A DNA stretch of 64,000 nt, from assembly GCF_000003815.2 (NCBI RefSeq), contig NC_049980.1, positions 30,869,045 through 30,933,044 of the forward strand, given 5' to 3'. Below are positions 45,165 through 59,100 of this stretch, piece by piece. Within the stretch, counting starts at the first letter, position 1. The number at the start of each line of letters is the position of its first letter. Below the pieces are notes generated by a model, which ran no database searches, was not told the origin of the DNA, and worked only from the letters and a program-made list of their open reading frames with translations. This stretch comes from Branchiostoma floridae (taxonomy: Eukaryota > Chordata > Leptocardii > Amphioxiformes > Branchiostomatidae). Both the position numbers and the translations under genes were made by a program.

Positions 45165-46260
45165 AATCCATACATAGTATGGGATTGCAAATAAAAATAC
45201 TGTTTTTTCTTTGTTTCTCCTCCTGTCAAATCTTCAAATGGATTCAACTTTTTTATTTTTTGGCCAAATGACCTGAAATTTGGCATGGGCATAGAATTGG
45301 CAAATACCCCCAGGCGTTTTTTTGTTCACTTTCTTGATAGAGGCCTTAGAATTTATGATATTTAGGGTTTTTGGTCATTTTTAGACAAAATATGTATATT
45401 TTGGGCCCCTGTGCCCTGGTATTACAAGCTAATGACCTGAAATTTGGTACAGAGGTGCATTGGACATATGAGCACAGAAAACCATCAACACTTTCTTCAT
45501 AGATCACTTAAAAAATGAGTTATTTTAGGGGTTTTGGCCATTTTTGACTAAAAATGTATATTTTTGGCTCCTATGCCCTTGTATTAAAACCAAATGACCT
45601 GAAATTTGGTACATAGGTGTGTTTGACATATGACCACAGAACCCCACCAACACTTTATTCATTGTTTACTCCAAAAATGAGTTATTTTAGTTTTTTTGGC
45701 CATTTTTGACTAAAAATGTATATTTTTTGCTCCTATGCCCTTGTATAGAAACCAAATGACCTGAAATTTGGTACAGAGGTGAATTGAACATATGCTCACA
45801 GGGTCCCATTGACACTTTCATCATAGATCACTTCAAAAATTAGTTGTTTTGGGGTTTTCAGTCATTTTTGACTAAAAATGTATATTTTTGGCTTCTAGGC
45901 CCTTGTATTTAAACCAAATGACCTGAAATTTGGTACAAAGGTAACTTGGACATATGACAACAGGACCCCATCAACACTTTCTTCATAGAGCACTTATAGA
46001 ATGAGTTATTTGGGGATTTTTAGCAATTTTTAACTAAAAAATGTATATTTTTGGCTCCTATGCCCTTATATTGAAACCAAATGACCTAAAATTCGGCATG
46101 AAGGTGTGTAGGACAAGTGCCCACAGTACTTCATTCTCCTTTTGAGCAAACATTACTTCAAATTGTTGAATTTTGGGATTTTTTCAAGGATGAAGATGGA
46201 TTGCAATATGCTGTATTTGCTCCTAAACAAATGTCGGCCTTTCTAGTATTTTTATTGTCT
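45165..46260 (+). repeat. Family C satellite-like tandem repeat, array 2
   Basis: It starts at a palindrome, TTGCAATCCATAC then ATAGTATGGGATTGCAA, and ends at GATGGATTGCAATATGCTG, so the whole block has inverted termini (ATTGCAATCCATAC). Inside are six units of about 150-175 bp with CCAAATGACCTGAAATTTGG and CTAAAAATGTATATTTTTGG. Compared with array 1 the termini differ (TTGCAAT versus TATTTCA), but both remain self-complementary. Confidence 0.8.
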
Positions 46261-49200
46261 TTGTGTCCATTCCGATTAGGTAATGTTCAGGTGCTCCGGA
46301 CAGTTGTGGAAGAGAGAGAATCCATGTCGTCATCTGTATCCAGTCAGGTAATTATATTACGGACACTGAGAAAAGATTATATTTCCTACTTTAATTACAT
46401 AAACGCTATGCAGATATTTCTTCACTTATCAGCCTGTACCTATAAAGCTGTTGCCCACACATTTCGTTTTCGAAACTTATCATGATAGCATCCTGCCATT
46501 CCAGTTGACCAATCTACATTGTTCAAAACACACATACGATACGGCATGACCATGAAAATGTGGCATGAAAGAACGTTAACTGCATTGATGCTATACTTTT
46601 GCATTGTTATCAGCCGACGGAAATTGAAGACTTCTTTTAGATATCCGTTAAAATGCGTGAGGCACTCTCCACGGTGCTTGGATGCCATCACAGCTGAGTT
46701 GGCTTTCCGCGGCCAATGGCACATATACCATGTGTCTCACATGAATTTGCCAAAGCAGCTTAAAGTCTCTTTAACTTTGTCTCTCAATCATGCTTTGACA
46801 TGTTTTTTTCTTTTCGGCCGCACGTTCCGCACAAACCTTGTCACCTTCCCCGTACTTTGTACCGTAAAGGGCACGCCTGCACGAAAGTTTTCCGCAGCCA
46901 AGGAGACCACGCCGAGTTCAATACGGCTGGGTCAATGCATGCGAGCCTGAGCGAATTCCAATAGACTAAAGCGCTAGCGTCAACACAATGAAAAACGGCC
47001 TTTTATTCAGTTCTTCTGTGTCTTTCACTTGCGTACTACAATTACCCCTCCCTTTACTGCCTTTGTTACTTTTTTCTAAGAGTGAAAAGGAAGTATGGTA
47101 TTAACTTTATGAATTCACGATTTGCTATGTAATCAATGCTAACGCAACGAAGGAACCATTAGTGTACACATGCCTTTGTTGTGACCTGTAACGTTTAACT
47201 TCCCGCTAACGTTACAAAGTGTGACAAAATAATCAATAAAAGTCCTCAATTTTCATTCGCTATTGCGTAAAATTTTGTTTGAAAATCAAGAATCTGATAC
47301 TGGACAAATGTAAAAAATGTTAAGCAAAAGCAAGGAATTAACAGTTTTCTGAAAACTCTTTGCCAAAACTTCGAAGCCGCACAACCCGTCCCACTTTCAC
47401 AGTTCATTGACAGTAAATACACACCGGTGAACTTTGAACCCTCCGCTTTGAGATTTCAGGCGAACGCGTCAGTTTGTATTTCAAACACAGTAGCTCCGAA
47501 ATGCCAACCGAATTTTGTGGATTTGTGAAGGATTACAATGGTTCCTGTGTGACTGGGAGGATCGGCGAAAACTCTGTGGAACTACAATGACTCTGTGTGT
47601 GCTGAAAATTTTGTCTAATCTTGAGAATTCCTCGAAAAACAGGCAAGCGAAGGACAGCTTTCGAAGAGGGCGAAGACAAGTGCCGTACGATCATTGAAAG
47701 AGAGGGCTAAAAGAGAGGTACAGGTTTCAGGTAAGACAAAATACCTTGTCTAAAATCAGATCCCAACCGTTTTCAGTTTGCTGTGTTAATACCGAAGTCT
47801 CGCCTTTTGGTACAAAGGGTGTAACTACCAAACTGGTTAGACGAGAAAAGGGGGAGGGGGGCGACCATAAATTTTTGAGGCGTCGTTTGGGGACCATAGC
47901 GTTGACAGGGCAACGGAAAGTCGCGGAATTAAAAAGGTAAAGAGAGAGTATGTTTTACACCTTATCTAACGTTAATGGTTAATCTTTCTGGGGTCATGTG
48001 CATGTAGGGCCTTTTGTGGTTGTAATACCTTAGATAAGTAATTCGATATCAATATATACTGCACTATAGTTGATGATGCTAACGCTACATCATGTTGTAA
48101 CTGAAAACAACGACATAAAATTGTGATTTAACTGCAACGTTGTAGTCAATATTTTCATCGCAGTCTCAAACGCGTGTATTTATAGAAGTATAATGATACT
48201 TTTTAGATTTGCTAGTGTGAACTCAACTTAATCAATGTCTCATAATGAGTTGATTAATTTATTGCCTTCTTTTCTGGCTGTTCAAATTCCACCTGTCTGA
48301 TTTTAAAGTAAATGTAAAAATGTTTCTTTTTTGCCATTTTAGTCAATGTTCAACAATTTCAACTTTTTCTTGAATAGTCCAAACTTTAGACTTTCAAATA
48401 CAAAAGTAAAGTTTTGTTAAAATATAAAGCTATTTACCATGTGCATTTGTACCTTCCAACTGCATTTAATATATCTGTAACATTGTATCATGAATCTATA
48501 GGGCTGTAGTTGCCTTAAATTTCATTTTGTTTTCAACTGCATGAGGGCTCCTAGGACCATGTTTTGTAAAGTCAGGACAAGCTAACCAGGGTTTGTAGTC
48601 TTAACAAGACACCAGACAAAAAAGCAAATAATGTTGTTTTTCACACTCCAACATTGTTTGGGATCAGATTGCCTGTGTTGGTGCCAATAATTGTGCTGGT
48701 TTTGTGCATGTGAAAGACTCACCCAAGAAGTTTTCCTTTGTTGGTAGCAGTGGGTTATTTTCTATTCAGACGAGTTATTGTCACCTTTACAGGCGTGTAG
48801 AATCGTTTGTTTTGTTTTGTTTTGTTTGAAAAGCTAGCCGGAGGTATGTCTTCCTTTGTAGGTTTAGCTTTGCAGACAAACAAATCTGTGTGTTAGCAGT
48901 TCTCATTAGAAAGTTATTTATTAATAAGCAGTTATTTTTGTTGGACAACTGTGGGACAAAAATAATCTGTTTTCACAAAATTTCACAAAGATATATTCGT
49001 GAACATTGTAAGTTAACACGACACGTTTACACCGAGTGAGTGGATTCAAAACAAACACTTCCGTCAACTCTGTCAGACAAATAATCAATAGAATATCTGA
49101 CATGACTCTTGCTCTGATAAGAGACCAGGGTTGGACAAATGATCTACTACTAGTACTAGTCCGATTGTCCACCTGGCAAGTGAAAGTGCCAATCGGGCAA

Positions 49201-50122
49201 CGCATGTCCAACCTCACTTGCCCGATCAGGCAAGTAAGATTTTTTCATGGGTGAGATTTTGACATACTTGTTACTTTTCATAGTCAATGCATCAATCTTT
49301 GGTCAACACAGAAAAATAGAGTTGGCATACTGATAAAAGAATTCCAAAGAAGAATGTTACTAGTATTTAGATTTTGGGCAAGTGAAAAGTTGATTTGGGC
49401 AAGTAAATTTGACAAGTGAATTTTAGAAAACTTGTCTAAGACTCTAAACCTATAGACTCCAAACTTCAAGTAAACTCACAATGGCTGAGACTGACTGAGC
49501 ACTTATACCAGTCCCACATCTCTTAAGGGTACAACATGATCCATTGAAAAGTCTAGGTTGACAAAGTTTGACCTATTTCTGTAGACCTACCAAACTAGAT
49601 TGGAGTACAGTCACGTAATGCGACCACCTCATACAATTTAAACAAAATTCACTTCATAAACTGTCATATACTCAGTACCTGTACTAGTAGGCTTGTGCAG
49701 GTTAGAAATACCTCTACTAGTACAACTACAATTTACCTGTCTATGTCTATGTCTGTGATATTTGGAGCCTTGACATAAATTAAGATTGAATTACACATGT
49801 TTTATACACACTTGAGTCGACTTGGAGCTGCAAAGTTAACCCCACATTGACTTTTGATTCTTTGGTGTGCATTTGTAACTCTTTTTCATTATGAATTACT
49901 ATCAATTAATCAATCAATGAATAAATCATTCACAGGCATCAGATGCGCTGATACAATACAGCTTTAGAGACATTTCTCTAGGATGTTCTATTTTTGCATA
50001 GTATAGCAAAATTTTGCAATGCTACATTTTATTATTATAATTGTAAGATTTCAATATGATAACATTACTAGTATGTGCATGTTATGTTCAGTCCGGTTGA
50101 TCTGCATTCTTGTTTTGTGTAG
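46261..50122. other. Region upstream of the coiled-coil gene; no settled exon
   Basis: A candidate first or second exon ends at a donor at 47730 (TTTCAG|GTAAGA). In the frame that would join the exon at 50123 it reads EFLEKQASEGQLSKRAK, then TSAVRSLKERAKREVQV, and is open back to a TGA near 47620 but lacks an ATG. Either an upstream exon joins it or it is not coding. The rest shows no gene. Confidence 0.35.
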
Positions 50123-53100
50123 TATCCAGGGACTCCAGAGCAGTTAGAGAATCTAAGAGTGTCAAATTCCACAGAAAGGTAAGCATTTAAGTGCTAATTA
50201 TGTAGTTACAAGAAAAAAACATCTTTTTAATTTTGGCCTTAATGTTCTTTGCTCATTTTGCTCTACATTGCTAGTAGATAAGAGACAATACGAGGGATAA
50301 TAAGAGGGACCTGTCAGAGTACTCAAAAGAAAAATCTATGTCTGCCTAAAGTTTGGTATGCTTGACCTGTAACGTGTCATCATCTCTTACTCTAAATCTT
50401 GAAATATTCCCAGTGTTTGTTCAACACAAACCCATCACACTGCAAACATTTGCCTACTAGTAACTAGTTGCCATACCCTATTATAGACTATACCTAGCTA
50501 TGGCATCAGCCTGGAATTGTTCAGCTGTCAACTGTGTCTCAAAGTCACAAAGGAGTCAGTTTGTCTAGGGCAAAAATGCATTGAGAATTGAGACTGGCAG
50601 TGGTAGTCTCATACTATACCTTCTCTGTGTATGAAATTCTAGGCATATAACGAGAATATGACTAATTGAAGTCAGTTACAAGTATAGTAGATCGGTCACT
50701 AAGGTCCCTTGCTGGCTGTGCATAGCTCCTTTCCAGTTCAACCATGAAATTACCTTTGAACATCACATTGAGCTTACAGTATAATATGGCGTCATTGTTC
50801 ACATAGCTTCAGCAGAGGTAGCATTGTTTCATGACAGCTTTCACCAGTTATTCAACAGAAGAGTTTTCTTTGGTCACACAACCATATTTGTTTTCTGCCA
50901 ACATTTTGGCAGATGGATAGCTGCTTTCATCAGTGTAATGTGATTTCTCTATATGTATTGTGAGATCTAATTTCTAAATGACAAGGAGGTAGTTCATACC
51001 ATCCTGATGAAGGCAGCAGAGCAGCTGCCAAATTGTTGGGAGAGAAAATATGGGGCTGTGTTTCAACTGACAGGATTTTACTATACACACATTGATTTTC
51101 CAACCGGATGGAACTATTTATGGGTGCCTCACCTGTCCAGCGAGTTTGCAAAGCTTCGTACAATATTTGAAGGACTAACAACTGAATTCCAGGGGCATAC
51201 TCTGTAGTGATCTTATGTAAAACTTGTTGCAGGAGCGAAGACGAAGATCTTTCCAGGGACACCCTTATGAAGATCTCTTCAATAACTTACTTGGTAAGGC
51301 AAATATCTTCTTTTTTTCAGCTTCAGTGATTTATTTAGTGATTTAGGTAGATATACCGGGCATGAGTCAGTACTCAATCAAGATTTCAGTCAAAGGGCAA
51401 CCCCTACCCCTATAGATACATGTATTCTCTTCTGTAACATCTAGCATGTATAATAAGTAACTACTAATTACTAAATTGAATTTTTGAAGTAGGGTGTGCA
51501 TATACTCTGTGAGTTTAAAGTACAAACTTGGTGCCCCCCCCCCCCCCAAAAAAAAGGACATAGTTGTTGAACATAAGAAGGACCAACATCTATTGAGTTC
51601 TCTGGACTAACCTCTTTTGCTGTCTTACTCTTAATCTGAAATTTCAAGTTTAATTGAGGGATGTTGAAATGAAATACAAATTCATGATAAACACTTTCTT
51701 TCAGCCACTGACGGCAATGACCTGCAAAACTCGCGTATAAAGCGCCGTGCGAGCATCGCCACAGGTCGGCCCGCCATCATGGAGGGGAGGGGCAGACAGA
51801 GCCCCGCGTCCTTCAGCGACCGCTCCGGGAGTCCGTCCGGCGGGATCATACGCGCCGTCCTCGCACAGGCGGCTGGGAAACGGCTCAAGAAAGTGCAGAA
51901 AAAGATTGAGTAAGTGGTTGCAATCACGTCTTTTACCTTTGTATGTTTTGGAATCCTAGGCCAATTAAATATGATTAAGGCTTAAAAAACTTTCACCATG
52001 GACCATTCAGTCATTCAATTAATGTTAGTAATCAATTGTTTATAACAAGGTTTCTGTATCTGCACAGCTGGTATAAATCGCCCTTCAGCAAGACGCACCA
52101 GCTTCTGTAGCTGTATTCTGTATAGCTGGTACATGTATATCCACCCTTTGGCGTTACACAGCTTTTGTAGCCGGTGTATCAGCACTTCTGTATAACCCAT
52201 TCTGTATTTGTAGCAGTTGGTTATATTACACTGATTAAACGACCACTCACAACCTTTGTACATCCGTTCGCAAGTGTTGTTTAAAGCTATGTCTGTGTAG
52301 GATGCTCTTACTTTAGGCATATATTACCTTAGCTAAAGAAACAAACATGTTGTGATTGTCAACAGGAGAGCGAAAACGCCCACCTTGCTGGAGGGGGATG
52401 AGCACAGGTACCACTCAGGAATATCTGACTACGACGAGGCAGAGAGAAGCTTGGCTCTGAGTGATAAAGATGGTGAGTATTTAAAAAATGATAATTTCAT
52501 CAGGTTAGCAGGTCGTACATTGATAGATTTTTCTTTTACGCAACCAGTTAATATTTGAAACCAGACATTTTGGTAGATACAAATAGTTTCAAAATTGTTG
52601 TTCAAGCCAATTTAGGTGTACTTAGTACTTAGTACTTAGGTCCTCCTGTGCCGTGTAGTTTCCATCGTCCTCTGTCAGATGCAGCCTGCTCTGCCATTCC
52701 CCATGTGATTTTAGGTGTAGCCTGGATGAAAAACAGTTTCCAGGGCCTACACAGGCCAGGTCCTTGGCTCTAGGACCAACATATACCCCCAAGAAAAGTT
52801 AACCACACTTTCCTTGGAGGCAATTTGTTGGCCCTGGATTTAAGGAGCCTGTGTGGGCCCAGGAAATAGGTGTCAATATTTTGGTTGCATGTTTTTCTTA
52901 GCAAAGGATTATAGATGCTGGGCAGGAATGACAGAATGATTGTAATGAAACTACCAAAGATACACAAAAGTGTATATATATATGTATTGTATTCTGGGGG
53001 ACTAGATTGGCCAAATGGAACAGATATCCTCTAACTTAGAGTCTAACATTTTCCTACAACCCTGTTTGATCCTTCCTGTGTTATCCATAAGTGGTTTAGC

Positions 53101-56100
53101 TAATATCATTAGTTGCTGCTGACCTTTTTGCCATGTACATTTCCTTAGCATTCTTCTCTCGAAGGAGATGGTCTATCGCAGGTGTTGTGATTTCAAAGTT
53201 GCGCTTGCTTGGGTGACAGTAACAGTCTGACCTAAACAAAAACTTCTCTTAGCAAAAATGATCTTTCAGTTAGGATACTTCTCTTACTAGTTTCCTTAGA
53301 GTATGCTCTGGTCTGGTCTATTGCAGGTGTTTGCAAGCTACACTTGCATGGGTGTCTGTTATAAACAGAAATTTCTCTTACTGACATGATCATTAAGTAA
53401 GCATTCTTCTCTTATTTCATTCCTTATCATACTTATCTCCATGGGATGGTCTATTGTTGGTGTTGTACTTTTAGAAGTGCCCTTGCTTGGTGTCTGAAAC
53501 AGGCAGAAACTTAGAAACTATAATAGTATTATGGGAACCATAACAGGATAACATGTCAAAAATGCAACAGCATATGGTGTATTTTATGGTGTTTCTCAAT
53601 TCTGAATATATAAGATATGTACAACTTTTCCTTACCTAACAGTTGTCCTCAACCGATTTCTCAGAGCAATGTAGTAGATAACACTTTCCTTAACCAAGCA
53701 ACATTCTGGTGCTGGTGTCTGTGGAGTAGATTGACGTAACATTTTCTTTATACATGCATATGAGAAAGAATAAGATCTTAAGTATGTTATTTTTTTTTGC
53801 CGGTTTTAACACCATATTTTGCCATGAAGGCCCAGTGTCCCTCCGTTCCCTCCGTGCCGGAACACCTCCACTGTTGGGCTCCAGACCCTCGTCAGGGCGG
53901 ATACCTCAGATCAGGAGGGACACTGATGACGAGAGCGGGAGGGAGGTGTGTAGATTTTATTACTACCCTTTGAAGAGCAAAGTTTTTTTTTTTAATTGCC
54001 AAAGTCTTGTAGTTTTCCTTTTTAAAAAAAATTATGAAAAGGACAATAAACCATGATTTCCTTAATATGATTCTAAAAATTACATTTGGGAACCTTAGTT
54101 GTATATTCTTAGCTAGCAATATCGAGCACTTCTCTCTCAAGTCCAAAAACAGTGTCCTAATCACCAAATTAGGTGCCCCTGGTACATGAATAAGTGTGCA
54201 TGATTTCTTGTAAGCTCCAAAATGTGCAGAATGTGAGGAAAAAACATGTTAACACAAAAGGTGGGGCTCTAGTAGTATAGATGTTTGTCCTTTACACTAT
54301 ATAACCTATATAAACTATTATTTTAGGGGTCTGATCCTTCTACATTTTGTACCTTTTTGAGTACTATACAGTTGTTTGTTTAAATTTTGTAACCTGACAT
54401 TTGTCAGAAACTAAATCTGTAAAATCTTCTCTTTTTGCAGGGAGATGATTCCGTTCCAAGAAGTGCAGCTTCCACCCCTCGAGGAGAGGTAAGTTATGCA
54501 TAGTGATCCTTCTCTGAGTCAGTCTTCTATATTCATGTAGATAACAAATATTATTAATATTTAAATGACTAATAAGTATTTTTCCACTTTACAGGAAATG
54601 TAGGTACAATTGTATCATTCGATACAAATGTTTCACAACTTGTATATAAACATCAACTGTTACACATTGCAGCAAATAAAATAATTTAGTACTCAGTAGA
54701 CAAACTCTTAAAAAGGAGGAATAAAAATGTAGACTTTAAAAACATACATTATGTAGAACTTATACTAATTCTTAGTCCTGCAAGACTTACAAATGCCTAC
54801 TACACAACTGTAAGTAATATGAAATACAAATACAGTCTAAACACACATTTCTGACTGTCTTTCTTCTTGGTGTTGGTTTTCTATTTTTCTTTCATTATGA
54901 TTGAATGATAACATTATATATTATAGTCAAACCTGTTGAAGTGACCACCTTTACACAAGGACTACCTCTTTTTGGTGGTCCCTAAGATAGTTTTTCCCAT
55001 TTACAAAAGTAATTTAAAATCCAGTCTATCATGATCACCTATCTACATAGACCAAATTTTATTGGTTGCCTGAACAGGTTTGACTGTATACTATAACTTA
55101 CGTGTGATTTGTTTAATCTCTTGAACTCTTCTTTCCTCCTCTCTTGACGCGTCGGCAGTACCGGGTTTTTGGTACCCGCAGGAAAAGAAACGTACATGTA
55201 ACTCCTGATTTATTTCTTACCTCAGATTCTGATTTAGTTTAGCTTTGCTTCCTGCTCGGTGTGAGAAATGTATATGTAGTTGGATTAAGTCCACTGCTAC
55301 TACATGTAAGTACAATGGCAACTGCTTACTCTAGCAGTAGAAAACAACCCTAATTGCTTACTTACCCTTAACTATTTTCCCTGTCTCTGCAATCACCCAT
55401 ACTGCTACACAATAAATGAATGCCTGTATTAGACAACATTTACGGTTAATGGCTGTTGCATGTAGTGAACATGTAGACATCCTTTATGTGAATGTGATTG
55501 CCCTGCTTATGCTGCTTACTACATATAAGAAACTATATGTTTGTAAGCATGGTTCTGTTATGATGTGAATATGTACATGTTTTAGGTTTCCTACTTGAAA
55601 TGAGCCCTCTTATATAAAGTAACTAACTGCTGCAATGGTCTAGCGGTCACTTTAATAACAGGTCTCATATCAAGTAGGAAATCTAAGAAATGCATATTCA
55701 TATTGTTGTGGTATGCCATCTTTTATTTCAGATTACAGGAAGTGTCAAAGAACTTTCTGTTTCATTCTCAAAAAAGAGTCCACAAGGATCCCGTGCCCTG
55801 AGAATTGAAAAGGTAAGCCAAAGTTTTAGGTTAGGTTTTTTCACTGTCACAACATGTTAATCAATGTTGCTGGTAATACTAACCTGTTACCTGTCATAGT
55901 CACCGGTACAGTGGCCAGAGTGTTCGCCTTGCATTTGGCAGGTCGTGAGTTTGATCCCCGGCCGAGTCATACCGAAAATTTAAAAATTTGGACTAAGCTG
56001 CTTTGTCTGCTGAGCATTCAGCATTTGGGAAAGAGTATGACACTCGATCACACAGACCACTGCCGGTGGACTAAATCTGCTTTAGTGATTGCACAAATTT

Positions 56101-59100
56101 GTGTGGCCAAAGGGCTATTGAAATGGAAATGGATGCTGCCCTATGAACCATCAGATATGGGAAGGACTTGAAAACCTATCAGGTATTGCAATCTGGCAGA
56201 ATAGCAGATATACTGGTAAAAATCGCGATCTGATGATCTGCATCTCTGCCAGTAAAATCAGAGACTCTGCTGTTAGAGATCCTGGTCTTCATCTATACAC
56301 TCTGTGCATGTTGATATTTGCTTTAAAGATAGTCTGTACTTGTCAGCTGATTCACTTTACGTAAGATCAATGGATTGACTTGAAACTCATGAAATTCATA
56401 CATGGCAGACTGCCTAACACATTCCTAGCATCCCATTTGCGTCCTTTGTTGATGGAGAGACTCTAAACGCAATCCGCCAATTCTGCCAGATTCCATTCTG
56501 AACACAGTCAAACACTATAATGTATATCCCTACCTTCCCTGAGTCTGAGACTGATTTAATTGTTTACTAGCATCCCGATTGCATTCCTTGTTCACAGAAA
56601 GACTCTGAACGCAGTCCGCTAATTGTACCAGATTTCATTCTGTATGCACTTAAACTAAAAAACTGTGTATCCTAACATATACAGGGTTCTCCACAGAATT
56701 TTTTAGTATAGTGGAGGGGCTGGCAAAAATAACCCGCACCAACGTGCTGCACTTTCATGAAAATGGGTTCATTTTGCAATGACAGAGGGTGTCAAATACT
56801 ACAAGTATAATATACTGTTGTTATTCCTTTGTTGTGAAGTGGCAAAACTACTATTGTTTTGATCATTGCTCATTCACAAGTTTTTGCAGACAATGCTGAC
56901 TGGAAAAGTGATGGGTACAAAAATCTGTGAATTGTCATTAATCTTAGCAAAACTAACAAAGAAAATAGGGAAGAAACACACTAAATTTGAAAAATAGTAT
57001 AGTGGAGCTGGCTGAGAGTATAGTGGAGGGCCTCCTTTATTCCACTCTCTGGGGAGAACCCTGATATATATTACCATTCCCGAGACTGATGTAACTGTTT
57101 CCCTACAGGAGAGATTGGAGAGTGAACTTAGAAAGGAGAAGGCAGAGCTCTCCAACATGCGGTTTGACAGAGAGATGTTACTGGAAAGAGAAAAGCAATA
57201 TGGCAGTAAGTATTTTATGGTCCCCTTTGTTGTTAGTGCACAAACTGCTGCAGTGGCCTAATGTGTTGGATGTGTTAAGTATGTTTGTAAGTTTGTAAGT
57301 TCAAATTTTTTTGTATGTTGAGCACTCAGTACTTATGGGGAAAAGTATGGAAGTAGAAGACATACCACTTTCAGTGGACTAGTCGCCTGTTAGGTGCATT
57401 AAAAACAGACTAGCACCACCCTATATACCATATGTTGTAGGAAGGAGTTACTAAACCTTTAACTGTATTAGAAATATTTTTAGAAAGCAGTTTTCAATTA
57501 AAAATTGGTTGCATATTCTATCAAAAATCGTTGGCTTCAACTGTATCATTCTTACTACTACGTTGTACATAAAACCTTTATCCTTCCTGTAGAAAACAGA
57601 AGGAGCATGGCATGGAGCTGTACCCACTGTTCCTGTACCTCTACTTGTACCTGTACCTGTACCTGTACCTGTACTGTACCTGTAACTGTACTGTACCTGT
57701 ACCTGTACCAATCTTACCTTTATCCTTCCTGTAGAAAACATCCAGGACCTGCAGAACAGAGTGTCCCAGCTGTTGACCCAGCAGGACAGACTACAGAAGG
57801 AGCATGGCACAGAGCTGTACCCACTGTACCTGTACCTGTACCTGTACATGTACCTGTACCTGTACATGTACCTGTACCTGTACCTGTACCTGTACCTGTT
57901 CCTGTACATGTACCTGTACCTGTACCTGTTCCTGTACATGTACCTGTACCTTTACCTGTACCTGTACCAATCTTACCTTTATCCTTCCTGTAGAAAACAT
58001 CCAGGACTTGCAGAATAGAGTGTCCCAGCTGCTGACCCAGCAGGATAGACTACAGAAGGAGCATGGCACAGAGCTGTACCCACTGTACCTGTACCTGTAC
58101 CCACTGTACCTGTACCTGTACCCACTGTACCTGTACCTGTACCTGTACCTGTACCAATCTTACCTTTATCTGTCCTGTAGAAAACATCCAGGACCTGCAA
58201 AACAGAGTGTCCCAGCTGCTGACCCAGCAGGACAGACTACAGAAGGAGCATGGCACTGAGCTGTACCCACTGTGCCTGTACCTGTACTGTACCTGTACTG
58301 TACCTGTACCTGTACCTGTACCAATCTTACCTTTACTCTTCCTGTAGAAAACATCCAGGACTTGCAGAATAGAGTGTCCCAGCTGTTAACCCAGCAGGAC
58401 AGACTGCAGAAGGAGCATGGCAAAGAGCTGTACCGACTGTACCTGTACCTCTACCTGTACCTACTGTACCTGTACCTGTACCTGTACCTGCACCAATCTT
58501 ACCTTTATCCTTCCTGTAGAAAACATCCAGGACTTGCAGAATAGAGTGTCCCAGCTGTTGACCCAGCAGGACAGACTACAGAAGGAGCATGGCACAGAGC
58601 TGGGGCGCTTCCAGAGCAAGGCCCTGGCGGACGTGGAGAGAGAGAAGAAGGATGCAGCACAGAGGGCCAGGATACTGGAAGGGGAGCTGGATGCACTCAA
58701 AGTGGAGGTAGGCTGATAAGGCATTGGTAATTAATGTTTTACCAGAAGTTTGATGATAAAGAATATGTCAATATGTTTGGATAGTGTTCAGCACCAAGGA
58801 TAGGCATGTTGACCTGTATATGGGTGGTGTTCAGTACAAGGGACAGGTGTGTTTACCTGTTTGTGGATAGTGTTCAGCACCAAGGACAGGCATGTTGACC
58901 TGTATATGGGTGGTGTTCAGTACAAAGGACAGGTGTATTTAACTGTGTATGGATGGTGTTTAGCACCAAGGACAGGCATGTTCACCTGTATATGGGTGGT
59001 GTTCAGTACAAGGGACAGGTGTGTTTAGCTGTGTATGGATGGTGTTTAGCACCAAGGACAGGCATGTTCACCTGTATATGGGTGGTGTTCAGTACAAGGG

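Noticed and set aside
51007-51262. ORFs on both strands just before exon 51233
   Set aside because: They are intronic, lack splice fit and family similarity, and the true exon starts at the acceptor at 51232.
57451-58544. Several overlapping ORFs rich in Tyr/Leu, Val/Pro or Thr/Cys
   Set aside because: They arise from the (CTGTAC)n hexanucleotide between half-exon copies.
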